The notes: generated from the letters alone by a model not told the origin. Counted from the stretch's first letter, positions 16,911 to 27,736 are shown. The stretch: DNA of 64,000 bases from Phaeobacter inhibens DSM 16374 (GCF_000473105.1 NZ_KI421498.1:2046001-2110000), one strand, 5' to 3'. Translations and numbers: made by a program.

Positions 16911-17855
16911 TTAGACGGTTTTGAGCGCTTTCTTGAGACGGCGGCGTTCGGATAGGGCAAATCCCAGCACCCATGAGGGGTGTTTCAAGGCTGAGATCCC
17001 GAGCTTTCGAAGTCCACCTTCCAGATAGCATCGGCGCAATTGTCGCTCCTCCAGTCGGCGACGCATGGCCTTCACAATTGGATCCTCTTCACCAAGACCG
17101 AAAACCTGCGCATCTGCAAGCCGCTGTCGCAGAAGGAAAATCTCTCGACCGACCTCAATCAGACGCTTGTTTCGAAAAGCTGCTGCATCCGCAATGCGAC
17201 GAGCTGTGCTGGTCTGCCCCATACCGACCCGATAGATAATAAGTTCCTCGTCGATGAATGCCACCCTGCCCTCAAGCGCCGCACGAAAACCAAGAACAAG
17301 ATCCTCGTAGCAATCTGCAAACTGAATAGGACCATACTTGCGAAAAAGATCTTTGTGCCATGCGCAGGTTGCACCGAGGAACAATTGCATGGAGCAAGCG
17401 GCGGACATCGCATCGGTTCGGGTATAGAAGGTGGCTTTAGCATAGGTTTTCGGCATCGGTTTGCCGTCCAATGTCTCTACCTGACCATGTGAGAAGGACA
17501 GAAGCGGATCGTCTCGCTCAAAGACCTCAATGGTACGCGCAATGCGACCTGGCAGAGAGATATCGTCACCAGAGGCCGCAATGATCACGTCGCCGGAACT
17601 AAGCTCAAAACACCGTTCGATATGTTTGTTCACGCCCAAATTCTGCGGATTTTTGTTCAATACAACGGAATGTGGACCCGTGTAGTCGGCAACCAGAGTC
17701 TCCATAACTTCAAAAGTGTCATCCTGTGAGCAATCGTCCGACAGAAGAATCTCGATCGGGTCGCTGTCCTGCGCAAGAACCGCCTCAACCGCCTCTTTCA
17801 CATAGTCCTGCTGATTGTAGGTAAGAAGCACAACTGAATAGCGGTATTTTTTCAT
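16911..17855 (-). CDS. Glycosyltransferase family 2
   Basis: This 314-residue GT-A fold enzyme opens with the typical SVVLLTYNQQDYVKEAVEAV strand-helix unit, followed by LLSDDCSQDDT (nucleotide-sugar-binding acidic motif) near residue 40. A second motif, ASGDDISLPGRI, carries the DxD-like aspartates. The start at ATG 17855 has GGTGA upstream. It probably adds a sugar to surface polysaccharide or LPS, in line with the neighbouring amino-sugar genes. Its start lies one base after the stop of a possible small upstream frame, hinting at coupling. The donor and acceptor sugars are unknown. Confidence 0.85.
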   Translation of the reverse strand: MKKYRYSVVLLTYNQQDYVKEAVEAVLAQDSDPIEILLSDDCSQDDTFEVMETLVADYTGPHSVVLNKNPQNLGVNKHIERCFELSSGDVIIAASGDDISLPGRIARTIEVFERDDPLLSFSHGQVETLDGKPMPKTYAKATFYTRTDAMSAACSMQLFLGATCAWHKDLFRKYGPIQFADCYEDLVLGFRAALEGRVAFIDEELIIYRVGMGQTSTARRIADAAAFRNKRLIEVGREIFLLRQRLADAQVFGLGEEDPIVKAMRRRLEERQLRRCYLEGGLRKLGISALKHPSWVLGFALSERRRLKKALKTV

Positions 17856-17856
17856 T

Positions 17857-18408
17857 TCACCCAATCCCACCTGCACCCTCGCGCAGAAAATCCATTGCTT
17901 TTGCCGCTGCCTCCCACGCCGGGGTCCTGGCCATACGCATTCTATTTGCGATGTGCCGGTGACACCAACCTGAGAGCCGAAGCTGCACCCAATCAATAGA
18001 ACAGTTCGCTCCGCGGGGCCATGGCCGACGACGGTTGCCAGCCGCGCCTGCCTCCTCTCTCAGCTGTGAGGTGGGCGGCATGGTCCGGAATGGGTGAACG
18101 GCGTCCTGCGCAAGGAGAGCCTTTGCCTGAGCAAAGCCTCGCAGCTCATCTGCGATATGTCCAATTCGATTGATCAGGGGCGACAATATGATAGACAACT
18201 GAGCCAATAGATCAGACCGGATCGCACTCTTGTGGTGAGCAATCCGACGCCTGTTCCGATCAGCTGCGACAAGCGGGTCGATGTCACAATACCGGAGTAC
18301 GGATTTGCCCCTCAGCGACTGCAAATTTATCGACTTGCCCAAGATCGAAGATGCCCGCGGCAACCTGACATTTGTCGAAGGGATGAACCACATCCCGTTT
18401 GATATCAA
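17857..18408 (-). CDS. Possible uncharacterised protein upstream of the GT2 gene (start unresolved)
   Basis: A frame of up to 183 codons ends with a TGA one base before the GT2 start. The part above 18280 overlaps the oppositely oriented fdtA, so the true start, if any, is downstream and not an ATG that I can find. The C-terminal 130 residues look protein-like (SDLLAQLSIILSPLINRIGH; ANCSIDWVQLRLSGW) and fill a 425-base gap that otherwise has no gene. I do not recognise the family. It may be a real small gene with a rare start, a remnant of a longer gene, or chance. Confidence 0.3.
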   Translation of the reverse strand: MISNGMWFIPSTNVRLPRASSILGKSINLQSLRGKSVLRYCDIDPLVAADRNRRRIAHHKSAIRSDLLAQLSIILSPLINRIGHIADELRGFAQAKALLAQDAVHPFRTMPPTSQLREEAGAAGNRRRPWPRGANCSIDWVQLRLSGWCHRHIANRMRMARTPAWEAAAKAMDFLREGAGGIG

Positions 18409-18715
18409 ACGGGTCTACTACCTTTATGATGTGCCCGGCGGATCTGATCGCGGCGCCCATGCCCATAAGGGTCTGCACCAGTTCATGATTGCGATGTCGG
18501 GCAGCTTTGATGTGGTTCTGGATGACGGGGTCAATGAAAAACGCTTCCATCTCAATCGCTCCTATTTCGGCATTTATATCTGCCCGATGATGTGGCGCTA
18601 TCTCGACAACTTTTCGTCGGGCGCGGTCTGTATGGTCATGGCCTCCGCCCCCTATGACGAAGCAGATTATATCCGCGACTACGGCGAATTCCGCGAAGCG
18701 GTCGGGGTCAAGTGA
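18281..18715 (+). CDS. fdtA: dTDP-4-oxo-6-deoxyhexose 3,4-ketoisomerase (FdtA/QdtA, WxcM-like)
   Basis: This 144-residue single-domain cupin has the family signature [20 protein letters not shown], including the active-site histidines, and [10 protein letters not shown] toward the C-terminus. FdtA/QdtA enzymes move the keto group of dTDP-4-oxo-6-deoxyglucose from C4 to C3, preparing it for amination. The next gene, overlapping by TGATG, is the matching aminotransferase. FdtA (galacto product) and QdtA (gluco product) cannot be separated safely by eye. The rmlA/rmlB genes that make the substrate are not in the window. Confidence 0.82.
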   Translation: MSQYRSTDLPLSDCKFIDLPKIEDARGNLTFVEGMNHIPFDIKRVYYLYDVPGGSDRGAHAHKGLHQFMIAMSGSFDVVLDDGVNEKRFHLNRSYFGIYICPMMWRYLDNFSSGAVCMVMASAPYDEADYIRDYGEFREAVGVK

Positions 18716-19812
18716 TGCAGGTTCCCTTTCTCGACCTGAAGGCCGCGTATGATGAGCTCGCAGAGCATAGTGAACCGAAGATGCTGGAGAGCCTGCGATC
18801 TGGCTGGTACATTCTCGGCCCTGAGGTCTCCCAGTTTGAGCAGGATTTTGCCCGCTACTGCGAAGTCTCACACGCACTTGGCGTGGCCAATGGGCTGGAC
18901 GCCCTGAGGCTCGCATTGGTGGCGCTGGACATCGGACCGGGTGACCGCGTCCTCGTCCCCTCCAACACGTATATCGCCACCTGGCTCGCGGTCTCTCAAT
19001 GTGGCGCAATCCCGGTTCCGGTGGAGCCTGACCCGGCTAGCCACAATATCACCGCGGACGGCATTCGGGCTGCCATGGCCCCCGGCATCAAGGCCGTCAT
19101 ACCCGTCCACTTATACGGGCAACCTGCGGATATGACCGCCATTATGGCGGCCGCGCGCGATCTTGGGCTAAAGGTCATCGAAGATGCCGCCCAGGCGCAT
19201 GGGTCATGCTGGGATGGACGCCGCATCGGCGGTGCCGGTGATATCGTCTGCTGGAGCTTTTATCCGGGCAAGAATCTCGGCGCGCTGGGGGATGGCGGTG
19301 CGGTCACCACCAATTGCGACACCCTGGCAGAGCGGCTGATGCTGCTGCGGAATTACGGCTCGCGGGAGAAATACCGCAATGAGGTCGCAGGCTTCAACAG
19401 CCGCCTCGATCCGGTTCAGGCCGCCTTCCTGTCGGTCAAACTTGCGGTGCTGGATGACTGGAATACGAGACGCGGTGCGATTGCAGCCCGCTATCTGTCA
19501 GAGCTGGATGGGCTGGATCTGACCCTGCCGCATGTCGCCGCAAAGGCGGATCCGGTCTGGCATCTGTTCGTGGTGCGTCATCCAGAGCGCGACCGGCTGG
19601 CCGCCGATCTGGCGAAGGTCGGCATTCAGACGCTGGTGCACTACCCCATCCCGCCGCATGCTCAGGCAGCCTACCACGATATGGGCCTGACAGATGAGGC
19701 GCTGCCGCTGGCGACCACCCTGGCACGGGAAGTGCTCAGCCTGCCGATCGGCCCGCATCTGAGCACTGCGCAGATCGACCATGTGATCAAGAGCCTCAGA
19801 CAGCTGGTCTGA
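18715..19812 (+). CDS. fdtB: DegT/DnrJ/EryC1/StrS sugar aminotransferase (FdtB-like)
   Basis: This 365-residue PLP enzyme has the cofactor lysine in the motif [19 protein letters not shown] and the usual N-terminal PFLDLKAAY. The start at ATG 18715 overlaps the fdtA stop; a GTG three bases earlier is the alternative. It is expected to aminate the 3-keto sugar made by FdtA, giving dTDP-3-amino-3,6-dideoxyhexose (Fuc3N or Qui3N) for O-antigen or another surface glycan. An N-acetyltransferase usually follows in complete pathways but is not found here. Confidence 0.85.
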   Translation: MQVPFLDLKAAYDELAEHSEPKMLESLRSGWYILGPEVSQFEQDFARYCEVSHALGVANGLDALRLALVALDIGPGDRVLVPSNTYIATWLAVSQCGAIPVPVEPDPASHNITADGIRAAMAPGIKAVIPVHLYGQPADMTAIMAAARDLGLKVIEDAAQAHGSCWDGRRIGGAGDIVCWSFYPGKNLGALGDGGAVTTNCDTLAERLMLLRNYGSREKYRNEVAGFNSRLDPVQAAFLSVKLAVLDDWNTRRGAIAARYLSELDGLDLTLPHVAAKADPVWHLFVVRHPERDRLAADLAKVGIQTLVHYPIPPHAQAAYHDMGLTDEALPLATTLAREVLSLPIGPHLSTAQIDHVIKSLRQLV

Positions 19813-19832
19813 TCATTCCCCCTTGAGCGCTG

Positions 19833-20531
19833 TCAGGGAGTGATCGGCAGGAAATCATTGTCGAGATGCTCGACCACCTCCACACTCGGAGGCTGGCGCA
19901 GCAGCTTGGCATATTTGTATTTGAACGCACCACTGGACAGGGCAACAATCTGCTGCGCAACCCAAGCAGGTTCCAGCATGGTCGACGTATCCGTGTCGCT
20001 CCCCGCCCAGAACTTCGTTTGGATACCGGACGGCGCAACAACCAGCGCCTTGCCGATCCCGTCGCCCCGGACCAGCGCTGCGCCCAGCATACCAAAGCCA
20101 GCCTTGGTCGCGCAGTAAGCGGGCATTTCGGGCTGCGGTTTATATTGCGAGCTGGAGGTCACCAACATCAGCTTGAGCGGGCCCGATGCCTGACGAACAA
20201 GGCGCTGGATCAACATCATTGGCGCAAGCAGCCCGACATTCGTCATCTGCAAAAGCGCCGCATCCTCCAGCATAGCAATTGATCCGCGCTGCAAAAAACC
20301 GGCGCAGTAGATCAGAGTCTGCACGCCCCCGACCCGTGTGACCAGTTCGTTAAGCTGAGCAGTCAGGCCTGCAACATCATCAGTGATCGATAGCGCGTGA
20401 AACTGCACGCCAGCGCAACCCGGATCAATCCGGCCGGTGATCGTGACGCGATGCCCCTCGCAAGCATAGTGTCGCGCCAATTCGAGGCCAACCCCCGAGG
20501 AGCCCCCAACAATCAGAATGTTCTTTTTCAA
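19833..20531 (-). CDS. Short-chain dehydrogenase/reductase
   Basis: This classical SDR has 232 residues. The NAD(P)-binding motif GGSSGVGLELA is at about 9-19, the catalytic Ser lies in VTSSSQY, and the YxxxK motif is YCATK. It is convergent with the fdtAB genes, 20 bases apart. Substrate unknown; the context suggests nucleotide-sugar or lipid metabolism, but this is only proximity. Confidence 0.85.
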   Translation of the reverse strand: MKKNILIVGGSSGVGLELARHYACEGHRVTITGRIDPGCAGVQFHALSITDDVAGLTAQLNELVTRVGGVQTLIYCAGFLQRGSIAMLEDAALLQMTNVGLLAPMMLIQRLVRQASGPLKLMLVTSSSQYKPQPEMPAYCATKAGFGMLGAALVRGDGIGKALVVAPSGIQTKFWAGSDTDTSTMLEPAWVAQQIVALSSGAFKYKYAKLLRQPPSVEVVEHLDNDFLPITP

Positions 20532-20655
20532 AGTGACCTCTTACCACCACCTGCAAGTCACGAATAGCGCTCAGCAAACGCAACAACAACAGCCCGATCA
20601 CGCATACCTCGGGGTGCGGCTAGTACCTATTCATAGCTGTATACAAATGTTTGGG

Positions 20656-20745
20656 TGGCGGAGACGAAGGGATTCGAACCCTCGAGACCCTTCCGGGCCT
20701 ACTCCCTTAGCAGGGGAGCGCCTTCGACCACTCGGCCACGTCTCC
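20656..20745 (-). tRNA. tRNA-Ser (anticodon GCU)
   Basis: On the minus strand the sequence folds as a 90-nt class II tRNA. The 5' acceptor GGAGACG pairs with CGTCTCC, followed by discriminator G and an encoded CCA. The D-arm GGCCGAGTGG is present. The anticodon loop CTGCTAA gives GCU (serine AGY codons). A long variable arm (CCCGGAAGGGT) and a standard T-arm GGTTCGAATCC complete it. Confidence 0.95.
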
Positions 20746-21700
20746 GCTGACCCGTATATTTGCCAGAGCTTAGAGAAACAAGGCGTTTTTTCAAATTTTT
20801 GCCGCGTCAGAAAAACAGGGGGATTTCCACGGTTTTTCGGGAATTTTTACGGAACTGCACGTAACTCGCCTGCAGAACACATGCAGCCGTGTTCGCATGA
20901 TGCTCACGGCAACCGGCCTGAAATTATTCCCCTCTGCTCCAGCTGTAATGACAGCTGCCAAGGCGAGCGCTGCTGTGGAAGAAGCGCTCGCGATCCTCAA
21001 CACCGCGTTGGTGGGCATCGGCAAGCGCAGTGATCTCATCACGCTTCACCTTGGCTCTACTACCACATGCAAGATCGGATGCTGTTTTCGCTGAGAGGCC
21101 ACGTGAGATCTCACGTCGTTGCAGCATATTCGGACTGGACAGTGCCAACCTTCCTCAGGCCAATTCCTATTTGCCCAATCAGCCCAAAACAGACATCTTT
21201 ACCAAGCGCAGCGCGCACTCCGTTACGGACGCGAAAGATCCGCCCAAACTTCCCGATAGCGGACCTTCAGGCTTGCTCCTCTGGCCAGTACAATGCTGCA
21301 AGCGGCGCAGATGTCTTCGAAGCGTAGAATAGCGGTCCGCCTTTCGGCCTAGAAACACAGCCTGTGACCGCTGCAATGCCGCGTGAAAAGCGGTCATTGA
21401 TGAGAGGTGAGGCGCGATCTGGAGATAGGAGGGCAGCAGTGCGGTCAAGTGGGTCGCAGTCCCAGTGCTCTGATAAAGGGCTTTGTTGCACAAATCGGGG
21501 TTTGAGCAGACTTCGCCCTTGTCCAGACGGACTTATCCTAGGGACTCTTTGAGGGGTAGGCCAAGAGCGGTGTAGCGGTTCAGCACAGCGATCCGGATCT
21601 GGAGTTCAGCCCCTGAAGGACTTGCTGGGAAAGAACTGACGACACCGAACATGCGACGGGCTGCAGCACGCAAAGCGATGCGGGATCATGACACCTAGCA
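20746..21700. other. Gene-poor stretch upstream of the IS3 remnant
   Basis: About 950 bases with only short, unconvincing frames on either strand. The one recognisable item is an IS5-type terminal sequence at 21478-21496. The rest looks like decayed DNA; I see no RNA gene or conserved protein. Confidence 0.5.
21478..21496 (+). repeat. IS5-type terminal sequence remnant
   Basis: GGGCTTTGTTGCACAAATC is the kind of end found on many IS5-family elements of Proteobacteria. It closely resembles the left end of the IS5 remnant at 30800 (GGCTTTGCTGCACAAAC), in the same orientation. No transposase follows it here. Confidence 0.5.
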
Positions 21701-22600
21701 ACATCGGGCATGCAGGCTTGTTGGTGTCGATCCCAAGACCGACCGGCGTGACAAACCGCCAGATAATCCTGAAGTTGGCAAAGAGATGAAGGCGATTGCC
21801 AATAAACGCCACCGGTTTGGTTGTCGGCGGATTGGTGTGATGCTGGAACGCAAAGACATGACCATGAATCACAAAAAGCTGTATCGCCTGTACACAGAAG
21901 AAAAGCTGGGCGTCAGGCGACAAAGGGGGCGAAAACGGGCGCGTGGATCACGCTCACCGATGCCAATGGCGTGACGGCCTGGCCCGCGCTGGTCACTAGA
22001 TTTGCTGTCAGACATGTTTGGTACGTCGCGCAAGCTCCGCATTTTGGCAGTGAATGATGATTGCTGTCGTGAGGACCGGTGCCTCATGGCCGACACCAAC
22101 ATCTCTGGTGCGCGTGTCGCCTGTGAATTGGATGCGCTGGTTAGGATCTACAGCAAACCTGCCAGCATTGTCAGCGAGCGCGACCTTGTCCGCCATTGGT
22201 CCGAGGACAATGATCGCGCGGAACCGAGTTCACCAGTCGCGCGATCCTGAAATGGGCGAATGAGAGCGATATCGAGCGATACTAAATCGATCCGGGGAAG
22301 CCGCAGCAGAACGCCTTCAGTGAGGCATTCAACGGCAGCCTATGCGACGAGTTGCTGAACGAAGAATGGTTCGACAGCTTGGAGGGCGCCCGCCGCAAGC
22401 TGGCGCTCTGGCGATACGGTTACAACAACGTCAGCCCCCACTCATCACTGGAAAACCAAACACCGCTGAAGCGGGTCGAGCGCCTGAGCAACTTGAGAGC
22501 TCCGCGCAGCACGCGCTTGCCCAAAACGAAGACGACGAATATGAAAAACACGTCCACAAACTCTCGCTATGAATAAGGGAGCATTGGGGGGGGCACCTGT
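21700..22600 (+). pseudogene. IS3-family transposase orfB remnant
   Basis: Pieces of a typical IS3-group OrfB integrase can be followed along the plus strand: [83 protein letters not shown] and [10 protein letters not shown]. The frame has a premature TGA at 21972-21974, scrambling and a frameshift around the second catalytic Asp (22170-22260), a TAA in the DPGKPQQ region, and another shift near 22470. The tail [10 protein letters not shown] in the other frame ends at about 22572. No orfA is found. The element is dead. Confidence 0.8.
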
Positions 22601-22735
22601 GTGGTTAGGCAGACCAAGCTCCTCAATAGGGTACGTTTCAAGCCATTGCTCAATCCGTTTCGGAGTGAAGCCTGGCAATTGCCCCAAGCGGCGTTCATCT
22701 TCCGTCAGTTCAGTGAAGAACTCGACCCAGTTCAC
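22600..22735 (-). pseudogene. Fragment of an unidentified protein truncated by the IS3 remnant
   Basis: From a GTG at 22735 the minus strand reads about 45 protein-like residues (VEFFTELTEDERRLGQLPGF, then RIEQWLETYPIEELGLP) and then runs into the IS3 remnant. It is downstream of the phage-like fragment on the same strand. I do not recognise the family. Confidence 0.4.
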
Positions 22736-22954
22736 CGCCTAGGGGCGTAAGCCGGCTTTCCTTGAGGGCAACCAAAGCGTCGGCCGCAAGCCGACGCGCT
22801 CATCCTACAGCATCGCCGTTCGGTATCGTGAACAGACCTGGCTGGTAAATTTCATAAAGGCCAATGGCTTCCGCAATAATTCTCGCCGGTCACCGCGTTC
22901 CGGGGCCTTCTACAGGAAACCATTCTCAGCAGGCTCCTTTGCCAGAGCATAAGC

Positions 22955-23431
22955 TTAAGCGACGAACATACCTTCAGCAGTATCCAAATCAGAGCCCATG
23001 ATTTCTGCCGCATCACGGACACACCTCTCGTTCGCCCCGCGCGTGAAGTCTTGAAGACGGTTACTGGCTTCAAGGGCCGCGTATACTGCCAGACCTGCGG
23101 GCGAGCGCGCAAGCAAACCACGGCCTAGACGTCGAACCGTATTGTGGCCGTTCGGAAAACTGTCTGCTGTTGGCGCGAAATCAGCAAGCACAAGGTTGCT
23201 CGACACGGCAGAAGAAGTCGGCTCGGCATAGTAACGGCAATTGTGTGCTCCGCCGGGGTTCCCGCCTTGCGGCGGTTCATCCCATCGGAACACGCGGTTG
23301 TCATATGCTACGTGGCTGCCACGCACCTTGGCATCATCTTGAGAGCGTCGGATGTATTGCACAATCTCTAGAGCTTCCTGCCGAAACTGATTTATCAATC
23401 GCGCAAAAGCCCGAACGAGGGGTTCTTCCAT
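22955..23431 (-). pseudogene. Phage head-morphogenesis (MuF/SPP1 gp7-like) protein fragment
   Basis: This open frame of 158 residues on the minus strand carries the string VRGSHVAYDNRVFRWDEPP followed by GNPGGAHNCRYYAEP. That matches the C-terminal signature of MuF/SPP1 gp7-type minor head proteins (SHxxxDxxxFxWDxPPxxGxPGxxxNCRCxAEP), with the usual second Cys of NCRC replaced by Tyr. The N-terminal bulk of the MuF domain is missing. The following 80 residues do not match anything I know; in MuF proteins this position often carries a variable or toxin-like domain. Probably a leftover of a prophage. Confidence 0.55.
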
Positions 23432-24370
23432 GGCTGTTCACAGTGGCCGCAACCGCTACGGATGGTTTTGATATTCGCAGAAAATACTCTCAAGGCACGC
23501 GTCCCATACGTCGAGTACTTCTGCCTTTGCATCTAACACATCCCGCAAATCAGCTTCGGATCAGTTGGCACCGTGTCAGGCGGGGTCAGCGCGGTCAGGA
23601 GCATCCGAGTGTTTTCGGAACTTACCTGTTCGAGGCGTTCGCTGAAATCGGCCCGTAGAGAGATGTGTAGTTAGAAAATGTCGATTTGTGCGACAATTCT
23701 ACGCGGCTGCCATTCAGCTGACCGTGTCGCTGCGCGATCTCGTACCGGCCGTCACCGCCGTGCCTTAAAAAATGGCTGAAACTGTGCTGCATGGAACCTG
23801 CGAGAACGTGCCGGACATGTTCTATTCACAATCGGTAAAGAAAGCCAAAGACCACCGTTCGCAACATTTTACGGGGAGAAACGCATCCTGCTTGCGATAG
23901 AAACAAACATTCATACACGGCGCAGCATTCGTAGAAATGGGCTCGAAGCCGACATGTGGCGGTACAGCACCGAGAATCCAGCACCAGCCTGCCCCAGGCA
24001 GGTTGTGATCGGCTCAACCCAGCCCGAAGCGGTCGTAGATATGGCGACGGGGGCAATGATGCTGTCGGTACAAAATTCCATGGCCACTTTCTCTCAAGCG
24101 GGCGCTCAGCAGAGCTGAGCTGTTTCAGGTGAGGCTGCGAGTTGCACTAGGGGCATCGGAGCGCAGGAAGCGACCTTTGCAAAGTCGGGGCGGACAGCAA
24201 GGGCCCAACGGCGTGATCGGCCCTTTGCTGCCGTTCGGCAGGTCGCCATTGGCCGCAGCGCGGCTTCCCCGTACCGGGCCTTCTCTGCCGGGCGACCGAA
24301 GCTAACGGTCGCGGCGCAGGTGAAAGCCACGCTAAAGAATCTCAAAAATCGGGTTTTCAGGATTTTGTCG
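23432..24370. other. Decayed stretch between phage fragment and DUF262 pseudogene
   Basis: No intact gene in about 940 bases. On the minus strand, 23580-23655 reads ADFSERLEQVSSENTRMLLT, a protein-like fragment in the place where a phage portal gene would precede a MuF gene, but too short to identify. The remainder shows stops in all frames. Confidence 0.4.
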
Positions 24371-24988
24371 ATGACGACACAACGCCCACAGCCGAAGCCC
24401 GGCCGCCCCAAATATCACGATTTCATTACTGACATCGAGAAGGGCATCATCAAAACTCCGGAGTTCCAGCGCGAGTCTGCGTGGCCCATTGAGAAGACCA
24501 CGGCACTCCTAGACAGCATTGTGAAAAGTTAGCCAATCGGCACCTTCATCCTCTGGAAGACCAATCAGCGAATGGGGGACGTGAAGGACATGGGCAACCT
24601 CCCGCTACTCGTCACGCCTGATGATAGGCAGGTCGAATATGTCCTCGGCGGGCAGCAGCGAATGACCTCGTTACTCGCTGCGTATTGATGCGCGAAGATA
24701 CCGCGCGGGGTAAAAAAGGTGACCGATTTCGCCGACATTTATGTGAACCCCAATCCTATGCTGCCAGATAATCCCCACAAATATGTATAGCTCAAGGATA
24801 TTCTGTCATCGAACTGAGAGGTTGAGAAGCGACTCGTCGCCAGTCTTGGATTGACCGATGACGACCTCGACATCGCCGACAAGTTCAAACAGGCCTTCAC
24901 AATATATGATTTTGGCCTGGTCACACTGACGTGTGATGACATCGACAGCGCTATTGAGGTCTTCACACGCATCAAAACTGGCGCTTAA
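24371..24988 (+). pseudogene. DUF262 (GmrSD/ParB-like nuclease family) gene with four in-frame stops
   Basis: From ATG 24371 to TAA 24986-24988 a single reading frame shows a DUF262 protein: YHDFITDIEKGIIKTPEFQR, then PIGTFILWKTNQRMGDV, VEYVLGGQQRMTSLLAAY, VTDFADIYVN and DIDSAIEVFTRIKTGA. The family motif DGQQR has become GGQQR. The frame is interrupted by TAG 24530-24532, TGA 24686-24688, TAG 24788-24790 and TGA 24815-24817, yet never shifts. It also ends about where the family's N-terminal domain ends, so the rest is lost. DUF262 proteins occur in type IV restriction systems and other defence roles. Confidence 0.75.
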
Positions 24989-25057
24989 CTGTGCATTCCT
25001 GATGCTTAGAAAACGGATAGCCGGTGGGAGGCCCAAATGTGAGCCTCCCATATTCAT

Positions 25058-26143
25058 TTAGATCTCAACCGAAACACTGCCGATGGGGTTAGAGCAGCAC
25101 GCCAGGATGTACCCCGCTTCGATGTCATCCTCTGAAATGCCGCCATTGTGCACCATATGCACCTCACCTTCGGTTTTCTTGACCTTGCACGTGCCGCAGA
25201 CTCCGAACGTGCAGCCCGAGGGAATGTTCAGCCCAGCCGCTTTGGCCGCCCCCAGGACCGTATCAGTTTCAGCGCATTTATGCGTAACATCAGATAGGCT
25301 GAAATGCAGCTCAGCTGTTGTGGCACTATCTGGCACCACGTCATCCAGATCCGGGGCGTCGGCTTCAGTTGCGACCGGTGCTCCAAAGCTCTCTTGATGG
25401 TAATTCTCCATGTCAAAGCCAAGCCCAGTCAGCGCCTCGCGCACGGCCTGCATGAAAGGTTCCGGACCGCAGCAATAGACTTCGCGGTCGAGATAATCCG
25501 GCGCCATCAAGCCCAACATCAGCTGGTTGAAATAGCCCTGATATCCGGTCCAAGGGCGGTACGAGTCCGGCTCTTCCACAACGAATTTCAGATCCAACCC
25601 CGGTGTGCGGCTGGCCATTTGCTCCAATCGCTGGCGGAATATGATCTCGGATGGGCGGCTGGCACAGTTGATGAACACCACGTCCAGATTGCCCCCTTCA
25701 TCCCACATGCAGGTTGTCATGGACATCATTGGCGTGATGCCGGAGCCAGCCGAAATAAACAGGTATTTCTGCGCCCGGCTCCCAGCATTGCTGAACAGCC
25801 CGGCCGGGCCGATCGCCCGTATCGTCATACCCGGCTTCAGATTGTCCAACATCCAGCGTGTCCCAATACTGTCTGGCTGGGCTTTGGCGGTGATGGTGAT
25901 AGACCGCGGCCGTGAAGGCGACGACGAGATTGTATAGGTCCGATGCACCATGCCTCCCGGCTGATCCAGCGCCGGAATTTCCAAGGTCAGAAACTGGCCC
26001 GGATCATAGGCAAAAAGTGCCCCCGACGGTGCACGAAAGGAGAAACTTGCCGTGTTGGGCATTTCCGGAACAACTGACACGCATTCCAACAACTCACTGT
26101 CGGACCAGATGGCCGGTGCGGATTTTTGGCTGAGTTCATTCAT
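25058..26143 (-). CDS. gbcB: Glycine-betaine-type demethylase, ferredoxin reductase subunit
   Basis: This 361-residue electron-transfer protein has three parts: an FAD domain with HRTYTISSSPSR, a NAD(P) domain (SAGSGITPMMSM; CCGPEPFM), and a C-terminal plant-type 2Fe-2S domain with Cys311, Cys316, Cys319 and Cys349 (GCTFGVCGTC...C). The start at ATG 26143 is four bases after the gbcA stop. It passes electrons from NAD(P)H to the Rieske oxygenase GbcA. This FAD-NAD-FeS order and the tight pairing with GbcA match the glycine betaine demethylase of Pseudomonas. Reductases of carnitine or stachydrine oxygenases are close relatives. Confidence 0.82.
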   Translation of the reverse strand: MNELSQKSAPAIWSDSELLECVSVVPEMPNTASFSFRAPSGALFAYDPGQFLTLEIPALDQPGGMVHRTYTISSSPSRPRSITITAKAQPDSIGTRWMLDNLKPGMTIRAIGPAGLFSNAGSRAQKYLFISAGSGITPMMSMTTCMWDEGGNLDVVFINCASRPSEIIFRQRLEQMASRTPGLDLKFVVEEPDSYRPWTGYQGYFNQLMLGLMAPDYLDREVYCCGPEPFMQAVREALTGLGFDMENYHQESFGAPVATEADAPDLDDVVPDSATTAELHFSLSDVTHKCAETDTVLGAAKAAGLNIPSGCTFGVCGTCKVKKTEGEVHMVHNGGISEDDIEAGYILACCSNPIGSVSVEI

Positions 26144-26147
26144 CTTC

Positions 26148-27422
<1,275 letters not shown>

Positions 27423-27513
27423 CTAGGATGGATGACATAAGAGACCGCTTCGGAAGCGCACGAGGAGCACGTCCGACATCAGCCCCCACCGCCACCCGCA
27501 GTTTGACATATTC

Positions 27514-27692
27514 GCAAGGCTGGTTTCCGGACTTAGAAGGGGTTGACGGTCTGCAGCACCTTCCCGGGATCCTCGTCCCAGTGGTTTTTGCCGCAGTACA
27601 CCTTCTTTACCGTTGCGGGGGCAGTGCCGGATTCTCACCGACTTCCCAATTATCCGCCGCGCCAAGAAGCGACAGCGGCACCTTACACGCAC
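27514..27692 (-). ncRNA. Cobalamin (B12) riboswitch upstream of gbcAB
   Basis: Read on the minus strand, the element has the canonical order: AAGGTGCC near 27684; GGGAAGTCGGTGAGAATCC; CTGCCCCCGCAACGGTAA in the core; CACTGGGA then CCGGGAAGG; and the B12 box AGTCCGGAAACCAGCC at 27518-27533. The orientation points at gbcA, whose start is 128 bases past the B12 box; no other gene intervenes. Cobalamin riboswitches turn genes off when B12 is plentiful. Confidence 0.92.
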
Positions 27693-27736
27693 AAACTATG
27701 CAAGACGCGTGTTTTTGCAGGAATGCAAACGACACA

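Noticed and set aside
20656-20745. tRNA-Ser as the attachment site of the adjacent decayed region
   Set aside because: Integrases normally use the 3' half of a tRNA gene. Here the 3' end is at 20656 and faces the SDR gene, while the decayed DNA lies on the 5' side. No duplicated tRNA 3' end and no integrase gene were seen.
24371-24988. Programmed stop-codon readthrough in the DUF262 gene
   Set aside because: Four stops of two kinds, no selenocysteine or pyrrolysine context, a mutated DGQQR motif and a missing C-terminal half all point to decay.
20746-25057. Intact prophage or active insertion sequence
   Set aside because: Only fragments are found: no integrase, terminase or complete transposase, and every recognisable frame is interrupted or truncated.
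27423-27692. Small protein gene of about 89 codons on the minus strand upstream of gbcA
   Set aside because: The frame lies entirely inside the cobalamin riboswitch and its leader; the RNA conservation explains the sequence and the predicted peptide is Arg/Cys-rich nonsense.
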